Shown here: positions 23,968 through 33,817 of the stretch, piece after piece | Layout: each line of letters begins with the position of its first letter | Numbering within the stretch: position 1 is the first letter of the stretch | Assembly (NCBI GenBank): GCA_047967505.1 | Contig: CM106538.1 | Source: Dipteris shenzhenensis | Lineage: Eukaryota; Polypodiophyta; Polypodiopsida; Gleicheniales | Strand: one strand, 5' to 3' | DNA length: 64,000 nt | Notes under the pieces: model-generated | Databases searched by the model: none | What the model saw: only the letters and a program-made list of their open reading frames with translations | Told to the model about the DNA's origin: nothing | Position numbers and translations under genes: made by a program

Positions 23968-25034
23968 GGAAGAGGAGGCCTCGATCTCAAGCCCTGACCT
24001 TGCCCCTACCCTTTCCAATCCTCTTATTTCTGTAGATGAGCACAACATCTACTATGAAGAGCCCATAGATGAAGAAGCTGAGGAGCAGGAAGCTACATTG
24101 GCCTTGTAAGTGCTCCAGTGACCTCCTGAACCCCATTCTACTTCTCAAATTCCACCCACATCGGGCACCACCTCTGTTGACCCCGCAACAATGATATGGT
24201 TTCTTGATCCCCTTCTTGTCGATGGAGAACAATACCTCTTTCTCCATGACATAGAGGTTATGTTTGGTCTCCGGGAGGATGAAGCTCTTGGTATCCTATG
24301 TGGATACGAGGTGGACATGACTATGCAAGAACTTGGGTTTTTGGGAGCAAATGATTCAATAGAAGAGGTTCTTGCTTTAACACTGGTCCAAATCAAAGAT
24401 GTAGAGACATCAATCTACTCTGACCTACCTGATGTTCCAGAAGAAGCCTCCACATCTCACTCCAAATAGCAAGAGGCCTCTGGATCCATCCTCATTGACA
24501 AAGAGGAAGGGATTGAGCATCATGACTCCATAGTGGTAAGAAACTATGAGCTTTGAATTTCTTCTCTCTTGGTATACTTTTGCTTTAATGGAATTCTAAT
24601 GTAATGTTGGACTATTGCAGAAGGAATTTGAGGTCGACCTATTCTCATCTCGGCAACGCCTTGTTTGCAGTAGCTTCGGCCGAGATCACTCATTGGCACA
24701 TTACCTTGGCCAAGCAAAAGGGCACTTTGTGGTTATCCATAAAAAGTTTTCTCATGGCACTGATGACCTCCTGAAGTGCAAGGCCTTGTCAAGAGTGATT
24801 GGTCATGCTGACATCAATTGCAATGTTGACAAGGTCATTTTGGTGAATCGCATGGCTACCCTCAATGCCTTTGGAACCAATTTTCAAGGTATAGCATTGA
24901 TGGAAGCAGCCATGTCCCTGGCCAGCAATGATAATAGCGTTGACTCTCTATCAACTAGGTTTAGAGCTAGGAGTGTATTTGGGAACTCAAAGCCTGATGT
25001 TCTCAGTGTTTTAGAGAAGAGAGAAAGGCTCTGA
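23968..25034 (+). pseudogene. Gene 2 copy B, unknown function, two exons
   Basis: The best preserved gene 2 copy, and not recognised. A candidate start at 23968 (MEEEASISSPDLAPT) gives an acidic N-terminus (EEPIDEEAEEQE) with two early in-frame stops near 24107-24118. An open stretch follows: GEQYLFLHDIEVMFGLREDE, GILCGYEVDMTMQELGFLG, then an acidic PEEASTSHSK end with a stop before the splice site. Intron 24536-24620 (GTAAGA..TTGCAG, 85 nt). The second exon reads GQAKGHFVVIHKKF, LSRVIGHADINCNVDKVIL, TNFQGIALMEAAMSLAS and RFRARSVFGNSKPDVLSV, ending KRERL-stop at 25034. No membrane segment or known catalytic motif is visible. It converges with the H3-like gene in all three copies. Confidence 0.6.
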
Positions 25035-25254
25035 AGCCTTATTGTATAGAAAATTTATTTTATATGAATACAACTATACTTTTTATACAGTGCCCCATTT
25101 TGTGTTCTTTTACAAAATTTATTTTATACTATCATTGTATTTTGTAACTTTAATTGTTGTTGGCATTAATATTTTCATTCACTATTCTGTTCAAAAGCAT
25201 GTGATTAGATAAATGTTTGTGCTATAATGGTCATTTCTGAGCAATCCAATAAGA

Positions 25255-25462
25255 ATCTCACCGCGCGGCAGAAGGCAAATGTGTTCGACATCGTGCACGG
25301 AGCCCAAAAATGGTAAAACCCACTATGGCATGCATGGGGCCTGTTTGACTTGGTTAAACAGGCCCCATGCGTACCCCAAGTCAAACCGGCCTCATGCACG
25401 ACATAGTGGGTTTTACCATTTTCGAGCTCCCCATGCGATGCCGAACACATTTGCCTTTTGTC
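25255..25462. repeat. Large hairpin between convergent genes (copy B)
   Basis: An imperfect inverted repeat with arms of roughly 75-80 bp. Outer parts AAATGTGTTCGACATCG / CGATGCCGAACACATTT and inner parts TGGTAAAACCCACTATG / CATAGTGGGTTTTACCA; the centre holds CATGGGGCCTGTTTGAC and its complement. It lies exactly where the two convergent genes end and has replaced the last part of the histone fold in this copy. A related hairpin sits in copy C, a half in copy A. It may be a MITE or a shared 3' structure. Confidence 0.8.
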
Positions 25463-26505
25463 ACCTCTTTTGGCATGGATAGCATGTAAGTTCGTGTCTT
25501 CAAAAAGACATACTATCATCTACTCCATTGCCTCCTGAATTTCTCCCATAGCACCTAAAGTGAAATGCACATCACTCTTGTAATGCTATGCTATTTCACA
25601 TATAACACGCTAGAAGGGTGCACGGAGAATGAGATTGTCCATATTGGTTTGGAACTTGTAGATCTCCTAAAGTGCCTTCACCCTGATTTTTTGCACCTCT
25701 TAATCTTTGGGGGACCCTGTACTGGCCTTTGGACATGGCTCCATGGCCACTTGTTTGCTTTGAACTTCTTTCGCCTCTCCTCCCTTGCAACCACCTCTTC
25801 AGACTCCTCTTCCTGTGTTTGGTGGGTCATTTGAGGTGGCTTCTCGCGCCTAGGGGTCTGCTTTGTCCTTGGTCTCTTTTCCTTTTCGTGAGGCTGTGAG
25901 ACAAGCTGAGGCTCTTGCTCAGCTCGTACTAGAGGCTCCTCATATCTGATCATCTCAAGGCACAGAGGGTTGATGGTGCTCTTCTGTGCGGTTTTCTTGG
26001 TTGGAGGATTGGGGACAAGGTTCATTATATTTGCAAGCCCGCCAAATACTTCCTCTTGTTGTGGCCCCTGTAATCTCTCCATCTCCTCTCTTTGCCTTTC
26101 TTGCTCCCCTTGTTCATCTAGATGCTCCACTCCAAGACCCCGCGGAGGAGGGAGGGGCAATTGATCAAGATTGACTAGACTATTTTGCCCCTCTTAGGAG
26201 ACCTCTCTACTTCCACGATTAGTTGTGTGGAAGGACTGAGAGGACCCTTGCTTGTGCTTAGATCCTTCATCGTGCTGGGATTCCTCATGGTGCTGAGATC
26301 CCTGGGATCCCCCCTGAGAGTTGAATGGTGGGGACTCGCGTTGCTTATACTCCTGCTGATGAAAATCACCTTCAGATCCCTGGTGATCATTGCCCTCTTG
26401 GCCAATGGGTCTTCCAGTGTGTTTGGAGGCCATGGCGTTCTGAGGACAACAGGTAGAGTCTAAACGGTGTCCAGTGGGTCTAGTAGTTTGTTTAGCTCGT
26501 GCCAT
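25461..26505 (-). pseudogene. Histone H3-like gene, copy B (long-tailed, three tail-like motifs)
   Basis: The minus-strand ATG at 26505 gives MARAKQTTRPTGHR, very like the H3 tail (ARTKQTARKSTGGK). One open frame, broken by a single stop near 26195, continues to 25678. It is Gln/Ser/His-rich, then charged. Two more tail-like motifs lie inside: TKKTAQKST (25975-26001) and RTKQTPRR (25846-25869). A 1-bp deletion precedes the fold at 25681-25470: EIYKFQTNMDNLILRAPF, RVICEIA, HYKSDVHF, MGEIQEAME, VCLFEDTNLHAIHAKR. Several stops lie in the fold, including a TAG shared with copy A. The fold begins at about residue 276 instead of about 44 as in ordinary H3. Homology to H3 is seen in the sequence; a nucleosomal role is inference. 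Gene 3 lies upstream on the same strand. Confidence 0.9.
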
Positions 26506-26929
26506 AGAAATGAGAGATTTTAGGATTTTTAAGTGCTTTATATAGTCTTTTTTAAAGCACTTTAGGGTTTTTCTTTTAAATTAGGGTTTTTTGAGTGCAG
26601 CTCCTCCCCCCCCAGTGTTTTGTCGCTAATTTGGTAATACTTAATCTTCACCACCCTCCCTCCCAACCCACTCACCCCTCTGCCCTGCCATGTTGCACAT
26701 GCAATTATGCAATTTTCAAACAAATTTGTGAATTTTGGAATCTAGTGTTAACTTTATTCATCAAACATTTTACATTTGGGGATCTCTTAGACCCAATGCC
26801 TCCCTGTCTGACTCTACGTTGCAACCAAAGTGCAACCCCTTGGCTCCCTATCGAGGACTTCCAAGCAGCACATCTCCTTGTCTTCTTGACATGTTGAACT
26901 GGTTTTGCGAAACTTGAGACCTCTACCTT

Positions 26930-29650
26930 ATCGCGCGTGAGAGTCCTGGCCTCTAGACATCTATAAAACCAATCAAACATTTTGTGTAGTGCATTGCTTC
27001 ACGCGATACTACCCCCATGCCTTGTATTCTTGAAGTATGCTGCCTTTGCTCTATAATGTGATTTCTCCATTCCTTAGGTATTCCAAATGGACAGAGGGCC
27101 CCATTGCTCCACAAACCATGGTGCATATGCATAAAGAATATGCTGTAAAGAAAAAAATTGTATTAAAAACATAAACTGACTCAAGTTTAAAGCACAAAAT
27201 TTAACCCTAAGGAGGATTATCATGTAATGTGTAATATGTGACTCCCCCCATGCTTCTACCATCAATGATATGAATTCTCCCAATGTTGTCCTGAATCTCT
27301 CATAATAAAGCTCATATGCTTGATCTTGTCTAAGCAACTTTATAAATGCATCAAGCTTTGTCCACAATTTTGCTCTCAAAGTAGCAATTCACGGATGTGA
27401 AGCTTGATTTGTAATGCACTCACACAAATCTTTCCAGTACTCCCAACCTAGGGTGCTTTGAGCCAATGTATGCTTTTCTTTATTAGCATTGTGGTTGGAC
27501 AAGAACCTCCTTGCCTTTTCTCCACCCATGGATACTTTAGCAGGAAGATTTTGTATCTTTCCTGATTGTTTGTTGTCTTGCTTAAGCTTCACATTACCTC
27601 CATGAAGTGCCATTAGTAAGAGTAGTTCTTTAGCTTTTGCAATGCATTGTGGAGATACTTGCTGTGGCCTCAAATTCCAAGCATAAACTAGATGGAGATA
27701 GACTAACTTATAAACTATACGCAGTTCAACATGCAAAGTACATACGTGTACCAGCTCCAATGGAATTGGTAGAATGGGGTCCCACTTAGGATCCTTTTTG
27801 TGATGATTAGGGGCTGCACTTTGGTTGCAAGAAAGGATGGCATTTTCCCACTGTAGGCTTCCTTTTGCATCTCTGAGAGTGGGTGCAATACAAGCATGTC
27901 CATTTTGCATCTGCACCTGTATCACAACCATACAAGCACTTGAGGGTCTTCAAATCACTAGCTAGATGCCATTCAACTTGAAACATTCTATGACCATCCA
28001 CAATTAATGTTTGCCATGCCTCTCATCTTTGAATAATTGATGGGATGCCGGTTCTCTCCAAAACCCACTTCAATGTCTCATGGCACTCCTTTGGGGGTCT
28101 TAAAGGTTGCAAGCCACCATATGTCCTTCTCAAATTAGACTAAGAAACCCTGCTCAACTTCCTCATCCCCTTGAGCAAAATGCAAGGCGTCATTCATAAT
28201 ACAAATGCTCACCCTCTCTAGCTTGTACTCTTTTACCAACTGAGCTTCATCCATTTTTATAACAAATACTAGCTTGCCATCTGTACAATGAAAGAGGAAT
28301 TCAGTAAGGATATAGAAATAAGAAGAAATAAAGTTAAATGTGAAGAGGGAATTTCTCTTACCTTCTTCTCTCATCCCATATAATTTGACCATGGCTCTCT
28401 GGAAATTCTCTACATCCACGTAAACATTATTGAAAGCATTCATCTAAAATGTTTGGATGCCAGATTTCTTTTTACTCTTCCAAGTCATTGTGCCACTTAC
28501 ACAATGGTATCCTCCAAGATTTTCTCTAGCACATTGCTTTGTTTCGTGACGTGCAAGCCTTACAGACCACGGTGTTGGCAATGGCATTGTAGATATCTTA
28601 TACTTTTCCTCCATAGCAAACTTGAAAATTTTAAAAAGAGAGTTGTGAGCTTCACAACTTACACCAGTAGCATCACAAGCTCCAGGCACCTCCTTTGCTT
28701 GCATATGAGGCCCTTGAAGTCCTTTATTACCTCTCTAGCAACTAGTTCACCTAGCCCTATTTAGGGTCCTTCAACACTTCAATGACATCACTTGGCTTTA
28801 TTAAACTTCTTAGAACATATGAAGGATCACTATCATCCATTTCCATTGTTCCCATCACATCCTCCATGAAATTCCTAAAGTAGAGTACAAATGAGTCTTA
28901 GTGGAAACAATGCAACGCCACGAATATTTTGGAGTAAGAAATTTCATTGAAAAATTGGGGAACTAACCTTGCAGCCTGAACTCTCCTCTTTTGGGCACCA
29001 GTAGTGGTTGACAATGCATCCATAGATTGCAATTGTCTTTTCCTCTCCTTCAGTCCCAAAGCTGTTCCCTTCAACTTTTGTACTCGTTCTATTGACTTCT
29101 CTCATTCCTTCTCCACAACATGTTGAACTTGGACATAGATAAACCTTTCCAAATCTTGTTTGCTTTTGGCAAGCTTCTGGATTGATTCTTCCAATTCATG
29201 TCACTCCAAGTCTAATGCATGTGCTTTGTCACTGAGTTATTTGTTTTGCAATTGGAGATCTTGCATACTATTATGCATTGCCACAATAGTGATATTTCCC
29301 AAATGTGCAAGTTCTTCTGCTTGGGCTCTTTGCACCTCACTTGCTTGCATAGCCAATGTTTGAGAATGGTTCAATTGATTGCAATAACTGAGCAATCCAA
29401 CATGTCCCTTGCCAACAAACCGAACAACATCATGCATTGTATGAAAAGGAGGACTCTTTGGGGTGGCAGGGTCTAAAGAATACAAGTTTCCATCCACCCA
29501 AAGGTCAAGATGCTTCTTCCCTTGCAATCGAAGATTGTGGAGCACACTTTGAGGAGTTCCACTATATCCCAAAGAGTGTGTGCTTGCATATTCTGCCTCT
29601 AGTTGTAGGTTCACATGGTACTTGTTGGATATGTCCTCGAATGGTGCCAT
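26930..29650 (-). pseudogene. Gene 3 copy B: multi-exon transposase-like gene
   Basis: The first ATG candidate is at 29650 (MAPFEDISNKYHVNLQLEAE). The first exon has a long coiled-coil-like part (MQASEVQRAQAEELAHLG, then an ELEESIQKLAKSKQDLERF stretch after stops). Splice signals are clear: donor GTTAGT at 28967 and acceptor CTACTTTAG at 28878; donor GTAAGAG near 28363 and acceptor TTGTACAG near 28287; acceptor TTTCTTTACAG near 27147. Later exons read EWHLASDLKTLKCLYGCDTG, then KWTCLYC (a zinc-binding pattern), KARRFLSNHNANKEKHT, GWEYWKDLCECI, YYERFRTTLGEFI, GESHITHYM, and finally HILYAYAPWFVEQWG and MEKSHYRAKAAYFKNTRHG. I know similar layouts (a 'DLK...C.YC' motif followed by 'YMHIL...EKSHY') only from KDZ-like or other transposase-like proteins. 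The catalytic residues are not identified and the copy has several stops. Confidence 0.65.
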
Positions 29651-29689
29651 GAGTACTCAAAGAGAGGTATCAGTGATGTAGGGTAAAAT

Positions 29690-30185
29690 GTAGGGGAGAG
29701 CTGGCAAATATGGAGCAGTGAGAGGGAGAGAGTAGCAAGGAAGAGGGAGGAGGAGAAGCATATGAGGGCAAGAGGAAGATGAGGAGAAGAGTAGGGTGAC
29801 AGGTGTAGAAGGGAGGGAAGGAGCTGCTGTAGAAGGGAGGAGGAGGGGAGAGATGCTACAGGAGGGAGGAGGGGAGAGAGTCTACAGGAGGGAGGAGCAG
29901 AGGAGAGGGATCCTAGGCAGCTGGAGAAGGAGGGGAGAGGAAGGAGGGAGGAGGAGCCAAAAGGAGGAGGAGGAGCCAAAAGGAGGAGGAGGAGGGGAGA
30001 GGGAGGAAGAGGAGCAAGAAAGAGGAGGGGAGAGGAGGAGGGAGGGAGGGAGAGGGAGAGGGAGAGGGAGAGGGAAAGGGAAAGGGAGAGGGAGGAGGAG
30101 GAGGGAGGGAGGGAGGGAGGGAGGGAGGGAGAGAGAGGGAGGGAGGGAGAGAGAGAGAGAGAGAGGGAGGGAGGGAGGGAGAATT
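29690..30185. repeat. GA/GGA-rich low-complexity tract
   Basis: About 500 bp of (GGGA)n, (GGA)n and (GA)n on the plus strand, ending in AGAGAGAGAGAGAGAGGGAGGG. It lies directly upstream of the gene 3 (B) start codon on the minus strand, where it would be a CT-rich promoter or 5' UTR tract. Long open frames across it are composition artefacts. Confidence 0.9.
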
Positions 30186-31682
30186 TCAAAAAGTGGCCCC
30201 CTCCCCTCATTGATGGGGGAAGAGGTGGGCTCAAATGTGGGCTTAGCCCCCTAGGTTGGGCTGGTTAGGCCTCTTTGGGACCCTCTATGCCCCTTGCATT
30301 AGCCCACTAAGCATTCCCTAATCCCTTCCTTATGAGGCCCTTTTGAGACCCCAATTCTCCCCTAATGTTCCACATCCTTTGAGAATTGTTCCAGGAGGTC
30401 ATCAACAACAACACCTTTTAGAATCTCTTCTAGATTGCTAGCAATAGGGACATTTTTGTTGGCCTCCTCAACCTCTTGTTCAACCCAGAGATCTTCAACG
30501 CCTTTTGAGCCCTCTCTTGCATGGAATGTTTGGTCTGGTTCTGGAGAAGGGGAAGAGACCTTTAACAATGTCAAAATTGTCTTTGCTCTGAAGCTATATA
30601 CATATTCGGAGCCAAAACTATCCTCTTTCATATGCAATTAAAAAAAACAATACTTTTCAATCTTTTTTGTACCAATGCATAACTTCTTAAAGAGTATGCA
30701 ATAAAGGTGCTTACAAATTTAGGCTGTATCTTTGAATATTATGTGTCTATCATATATTTTGCACTTATTAGAGTCCTCCATCCACAAGAGAAAGGATCCT
30801 TCTATTGTGGTGTCTATTTTATCAAAATAGAATCTTAAGATGTTAATGGGCTACAAAGAGTTCCAAAATAAGAGAGAGATACAGATAAGTGGCTAAGATT
30901 AGTGTACCTGCAATCACATTGGTAGAACTGAATCTAACACTTTAAATTTGGATTACGGAGGTCTAGTGCATCCATTATTATTTTGAGGCAGCTGCAATGG
31001 GAATGAAGGTTGAGGGAATGTATACTGTTAAATTAAATTGGGAAACAAAATATAAAATTCATACTTCTACATGTAAAAGTGATATGGCGGACTTTTCAGG
31101 AGGAAACATAGAAAACACATTTTGCAGCAGCAAAAGTATGTGGAAGACTAACTTACAATTCTAAATCTTGGTGGGTGCCTTTCAAGGAGTTGAACGTATA
31201 GCATAAATTTTGTTGTAAGCCTATATGCACCAAACTCCAATGATTGCAACAAGAAAAACAACAAACATGAGGGGATTAGACCAAGAGGGTGTCAATACAA
31301 TTTGAACATATCAAGATTTTGTCAATAGAGGGTATTAGTGGAGAAGGTCAGGGAACATACTCTAAACAATATGGGAGGAGAAGCATATCAACCGCATCGA
31401 GATTGCAAAAATGGAACCACTTGGAAATGCTTTTTGTTGATGTCTTGTTATCCTTCAACTTGAATGAAGTAGCTGGATCAACTATATATATAGTGTGCTA
31501 AAGGCTCTAGTGGATCTAACTTTTCAAAAAACTACCAAAATAGCCTAAGAAAAACTCACTACTACAAAGACATAAACACAATTGGCCTTGAAAGATATGC
31601 AAGCATGATTGTGCAAGTGACATGGTTTTCTTTCTGTGCTAAAGCACTGATGCAATCCTATGTCAAATCCTAGCTCATATCA
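30186..31682. other. No recognised gene; one small minus-strand open frame
   Basis: A minus-strand frame at 30637-30362 encodes an acidic peptide (DLWVEQEVEEANKNVPIASN) that I do not recognise; it could be an exon. The rest is AT-rich with only short frames. Confidence 0.4.
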
Positions 31683-32204
31683 TCATTCATAGTCTTTATA
31701 GATATTTTGATCATTGGTCCAAGTTGCAATAGCTTTTATTGAATTTACTGAATTTGCAACCTTGCCTCTGGTCTCATGTTGGTGAGTGACCTCTATTATC
31801 TTTACTACATCTGCTATAGGTTTCCTGGCTAGTATCAATAGGATATCTCTCATTTTAAGATCATCCCAATCCTCTGCATTAAGGATCTTGTCATATCTAT
31901 ACCTGACCCTTACAAGTGTTTGGATATCGTTTTTCATTATAGTCACCCTGTGTGCATGTGCTGCTACCTGCATTGTGTCTTGAAAAAACTCAATAAGCCA
32001 CTCTTCATTAGCAGCTTCTTGGAGAGCCAGCAATGCAGTCCTTTGCCATGTGAAGTCCATGTTCCAGTTGATGCATATTGCCCTCACAAGCCTCTGGAAT
32101 GGTGCCATGGGTACTGCATACCCGATGGATTTTTGAGCCTTCTTGATCTCCATCAAGATAGTGTTAGATATGCTCAATGCCCCGTCCTCTTGGTAACCAC
32201 CAGT
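31683..32204 (-). pseudogene. CENH3-like histone-fold gene relic, copy D
   Basis: Minus-strand frame, open from about 32204 to 31683. It reads EDGALSISNTILMEIKKAQK, SIGYAVPMAPFQRLVRAI, NWNMDFTWQRTALLALQEAA, LIEFFQDTMQVAAHAHRVTI and MKNDIQTLVRVRYRYD. This is a whole H3-type core ([42 protein letters not shown]) without a stop. A Trp replaces the loop-1 Phe of H3, and Asp-Thr-Met stands where H3 has Asp-Thr-Asn. Plant CENH3s have Trp and D-x-M at these places (from memory). Loop 1 has H3 length, not the longer CENH3 length. An 85-residue C-terminal extension (IVEVTHQH-like, charged) follows, of unknown kind. I see no tail or start codon upstream; an intron may separate them. It is the least damaged fold in the window. 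Confidence 0.8.
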
Positions 32205-32406
32205 GATCCAAGGTGCTCAAGTTGTAAGGACCCCATATGAGGAGAAGCCATGTGTGAGCCCAGGACATTGGATGGATTCTGACTTGCATATCAGAAGAGG
32301 TCTATCAATGAGACCGTTGATGGTAGAAAGGTGATCTATGTGAGTCTAGCCTATGGGCTAGGCAGGGTAGGTAAGTTAGTAGCACAACGAGGCACATTGT
32401 CTTGAT

Positions 32407-32973
32407 TGTGTGGGAACCCCTTGCTCTCGCTGGGGTCTGGGGGCCAGTGGTCCCCCAGGTGGGGGTTTGGGGGCGAGAGCCTATGAGGCGACAGTATAGG
32501 GAATATTCCCTAAATATTCCATGGACGACTAGTCAATTCCACCGACTAGGTTGATTGGTCGGCTTCACCAACTACATTGATATGACTACCACCCTCATAC
32601 CTATAAAGAGGTGACCTTCCCATTCCATTGTATCAGTTTAGATTAGATTAGATCTTCCAGCTAGTAGCTCTTCACCTAGTATCTGTCTAGATCACCATCT
32701 AAGCTCCATTGTGGGAGTGCATGGGTGGACGGAGCCATCATCTGTACTACATCAGTATTGAAGGAAAATTTTGTTCGTCTCCAGTTTGCTGTGTACTCTC
32801 TATTCTTTGTTCAGTTTCTATTCCGCTGCGCTGTGTAATTTAATAGATAGATCTACCTTGGCTCACTCTTTTCTTCTTGTTCCTTGCTAGCATATGCATA
32901 GGCTTTTCCTTCTTTGAGGATTTTGTTCTCTTGATGGAGCTGTGGCAACCCCTACAATGTCGGGTCCCTTACA
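32407..32973 (+). repeat. Probable solo LTR (about 567 bp)
   Basis: Starts TGTGTGGGAACCCC and ends GGGTCCCTTACA (TG..CA). The sequence GGGGTCTGGGGGCCAGTGG near the start and a TATA box (CCTATAAAGAGG, 32618) are typical of plant LTRs. Flanks are TTGAT and TTTAT, a target duplication with one mismatch if the ends are right. No internal region or second LTR lies nearby. Superfamily unknown. Confidence 0.6.
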
Positions 32974-33031
32974 TTTATTCCTGGCTATTTCTTTTGTTCT
33001 AGCCATACTCTATTTTTGTCCTCTCCTAAAC

Positions 33032-33400
33032 ATAAATCCAAACATAACAAAGGAATAAGCCACCCAAACTTTTGCTTGAAAACATAATTTGGAGCAAAGA
33101 TTTAAGGAAATTGATGAAATCACATTTTAGAGAAATCATATACTCCTATTTTGATGTAACACACTCTAGAATGCAGATGTTTTTTGCTGCTAAGATAAAT
33201 CCAAACATAACACAAAATACTCCAGGCAAACATTTGCTGGAAAACATGATTTGGACCAAAGATATGAAGAAACTATTGAAATCGCATTTTAGAGAAAATT
33301 TCTCTAGATCATACTCTAATAAATCAGTTTGATGTAGCATCCTTCTAAATTTGATGTAGCACACTCTAGAATGCAGATAAGATGTTCTTAATAGATAAAT
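33032..33400. repeat. 163-bp imperfect tandem duplication
   Basis: ATAAATCCAAACATAAC occurs at 33032 and 33195. Both are followed by TTGCTKGAAAACATRATTTGG and CATTTTAGAGAAA, and GATGTARCACACTCTAGAATGC closes each copy (33159; 33351). Confidence 0.75.
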
Positions 33401-33817
33401 AACAAATAGTGTCTTTGAGAGAAAGCTACAGAAAGGCCATTTCACCTTAACAACAGGTAGAAAAAAATGATTGCATTATAGTTATGAAGGTAACATGAGC
33501 TTGATGGGTGACATATTGCTTACCTTGTCTTGTGTCTCTTGATGACAGTAGATAGGTCCAAGTGATGATTCAGCTGGAGCTTGGAGCTAGAGCTGCAGTG
33601 GGTCTGTGTGATGGAGCTGGTGAGGTTGGATAGCACAAGATAGTAAGGAGGAAACTGAAACTCGAGATAGAGATGAAAAGAGAAGGTTAACTCTACTTAG
33701 TGGAGGCTTGGTCTCAAAATATCTACAAGCAATGATTCAAAATTAAATGCATGCATACTTAGAAGATCGTTTTTTGCACGTGTGCCTGATAGGACTATGT
33801 GACTTGCATAGATAACT

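Larger units (their letters stand above)
23550..27095. repeat. Inverted-repeat arm B of the H3-like module
   Basis: Reverse-complement partner of arm A (see the anchors there). The outer end joins directly to the rest of gene 3 (27225-29650), so copy B keeps the presumed original gene order: gene 3 and H3-like gene on one strand, gene 2 converging from the other side. Confidence 0.8.

Noticed and set aside
29611-30254. Long Ser/Pro/Leu and Gly/Glu/Arg open frames on both strands
   Set aside because: Produced by the GA-rich low-complexity tract, open on both strands at once.
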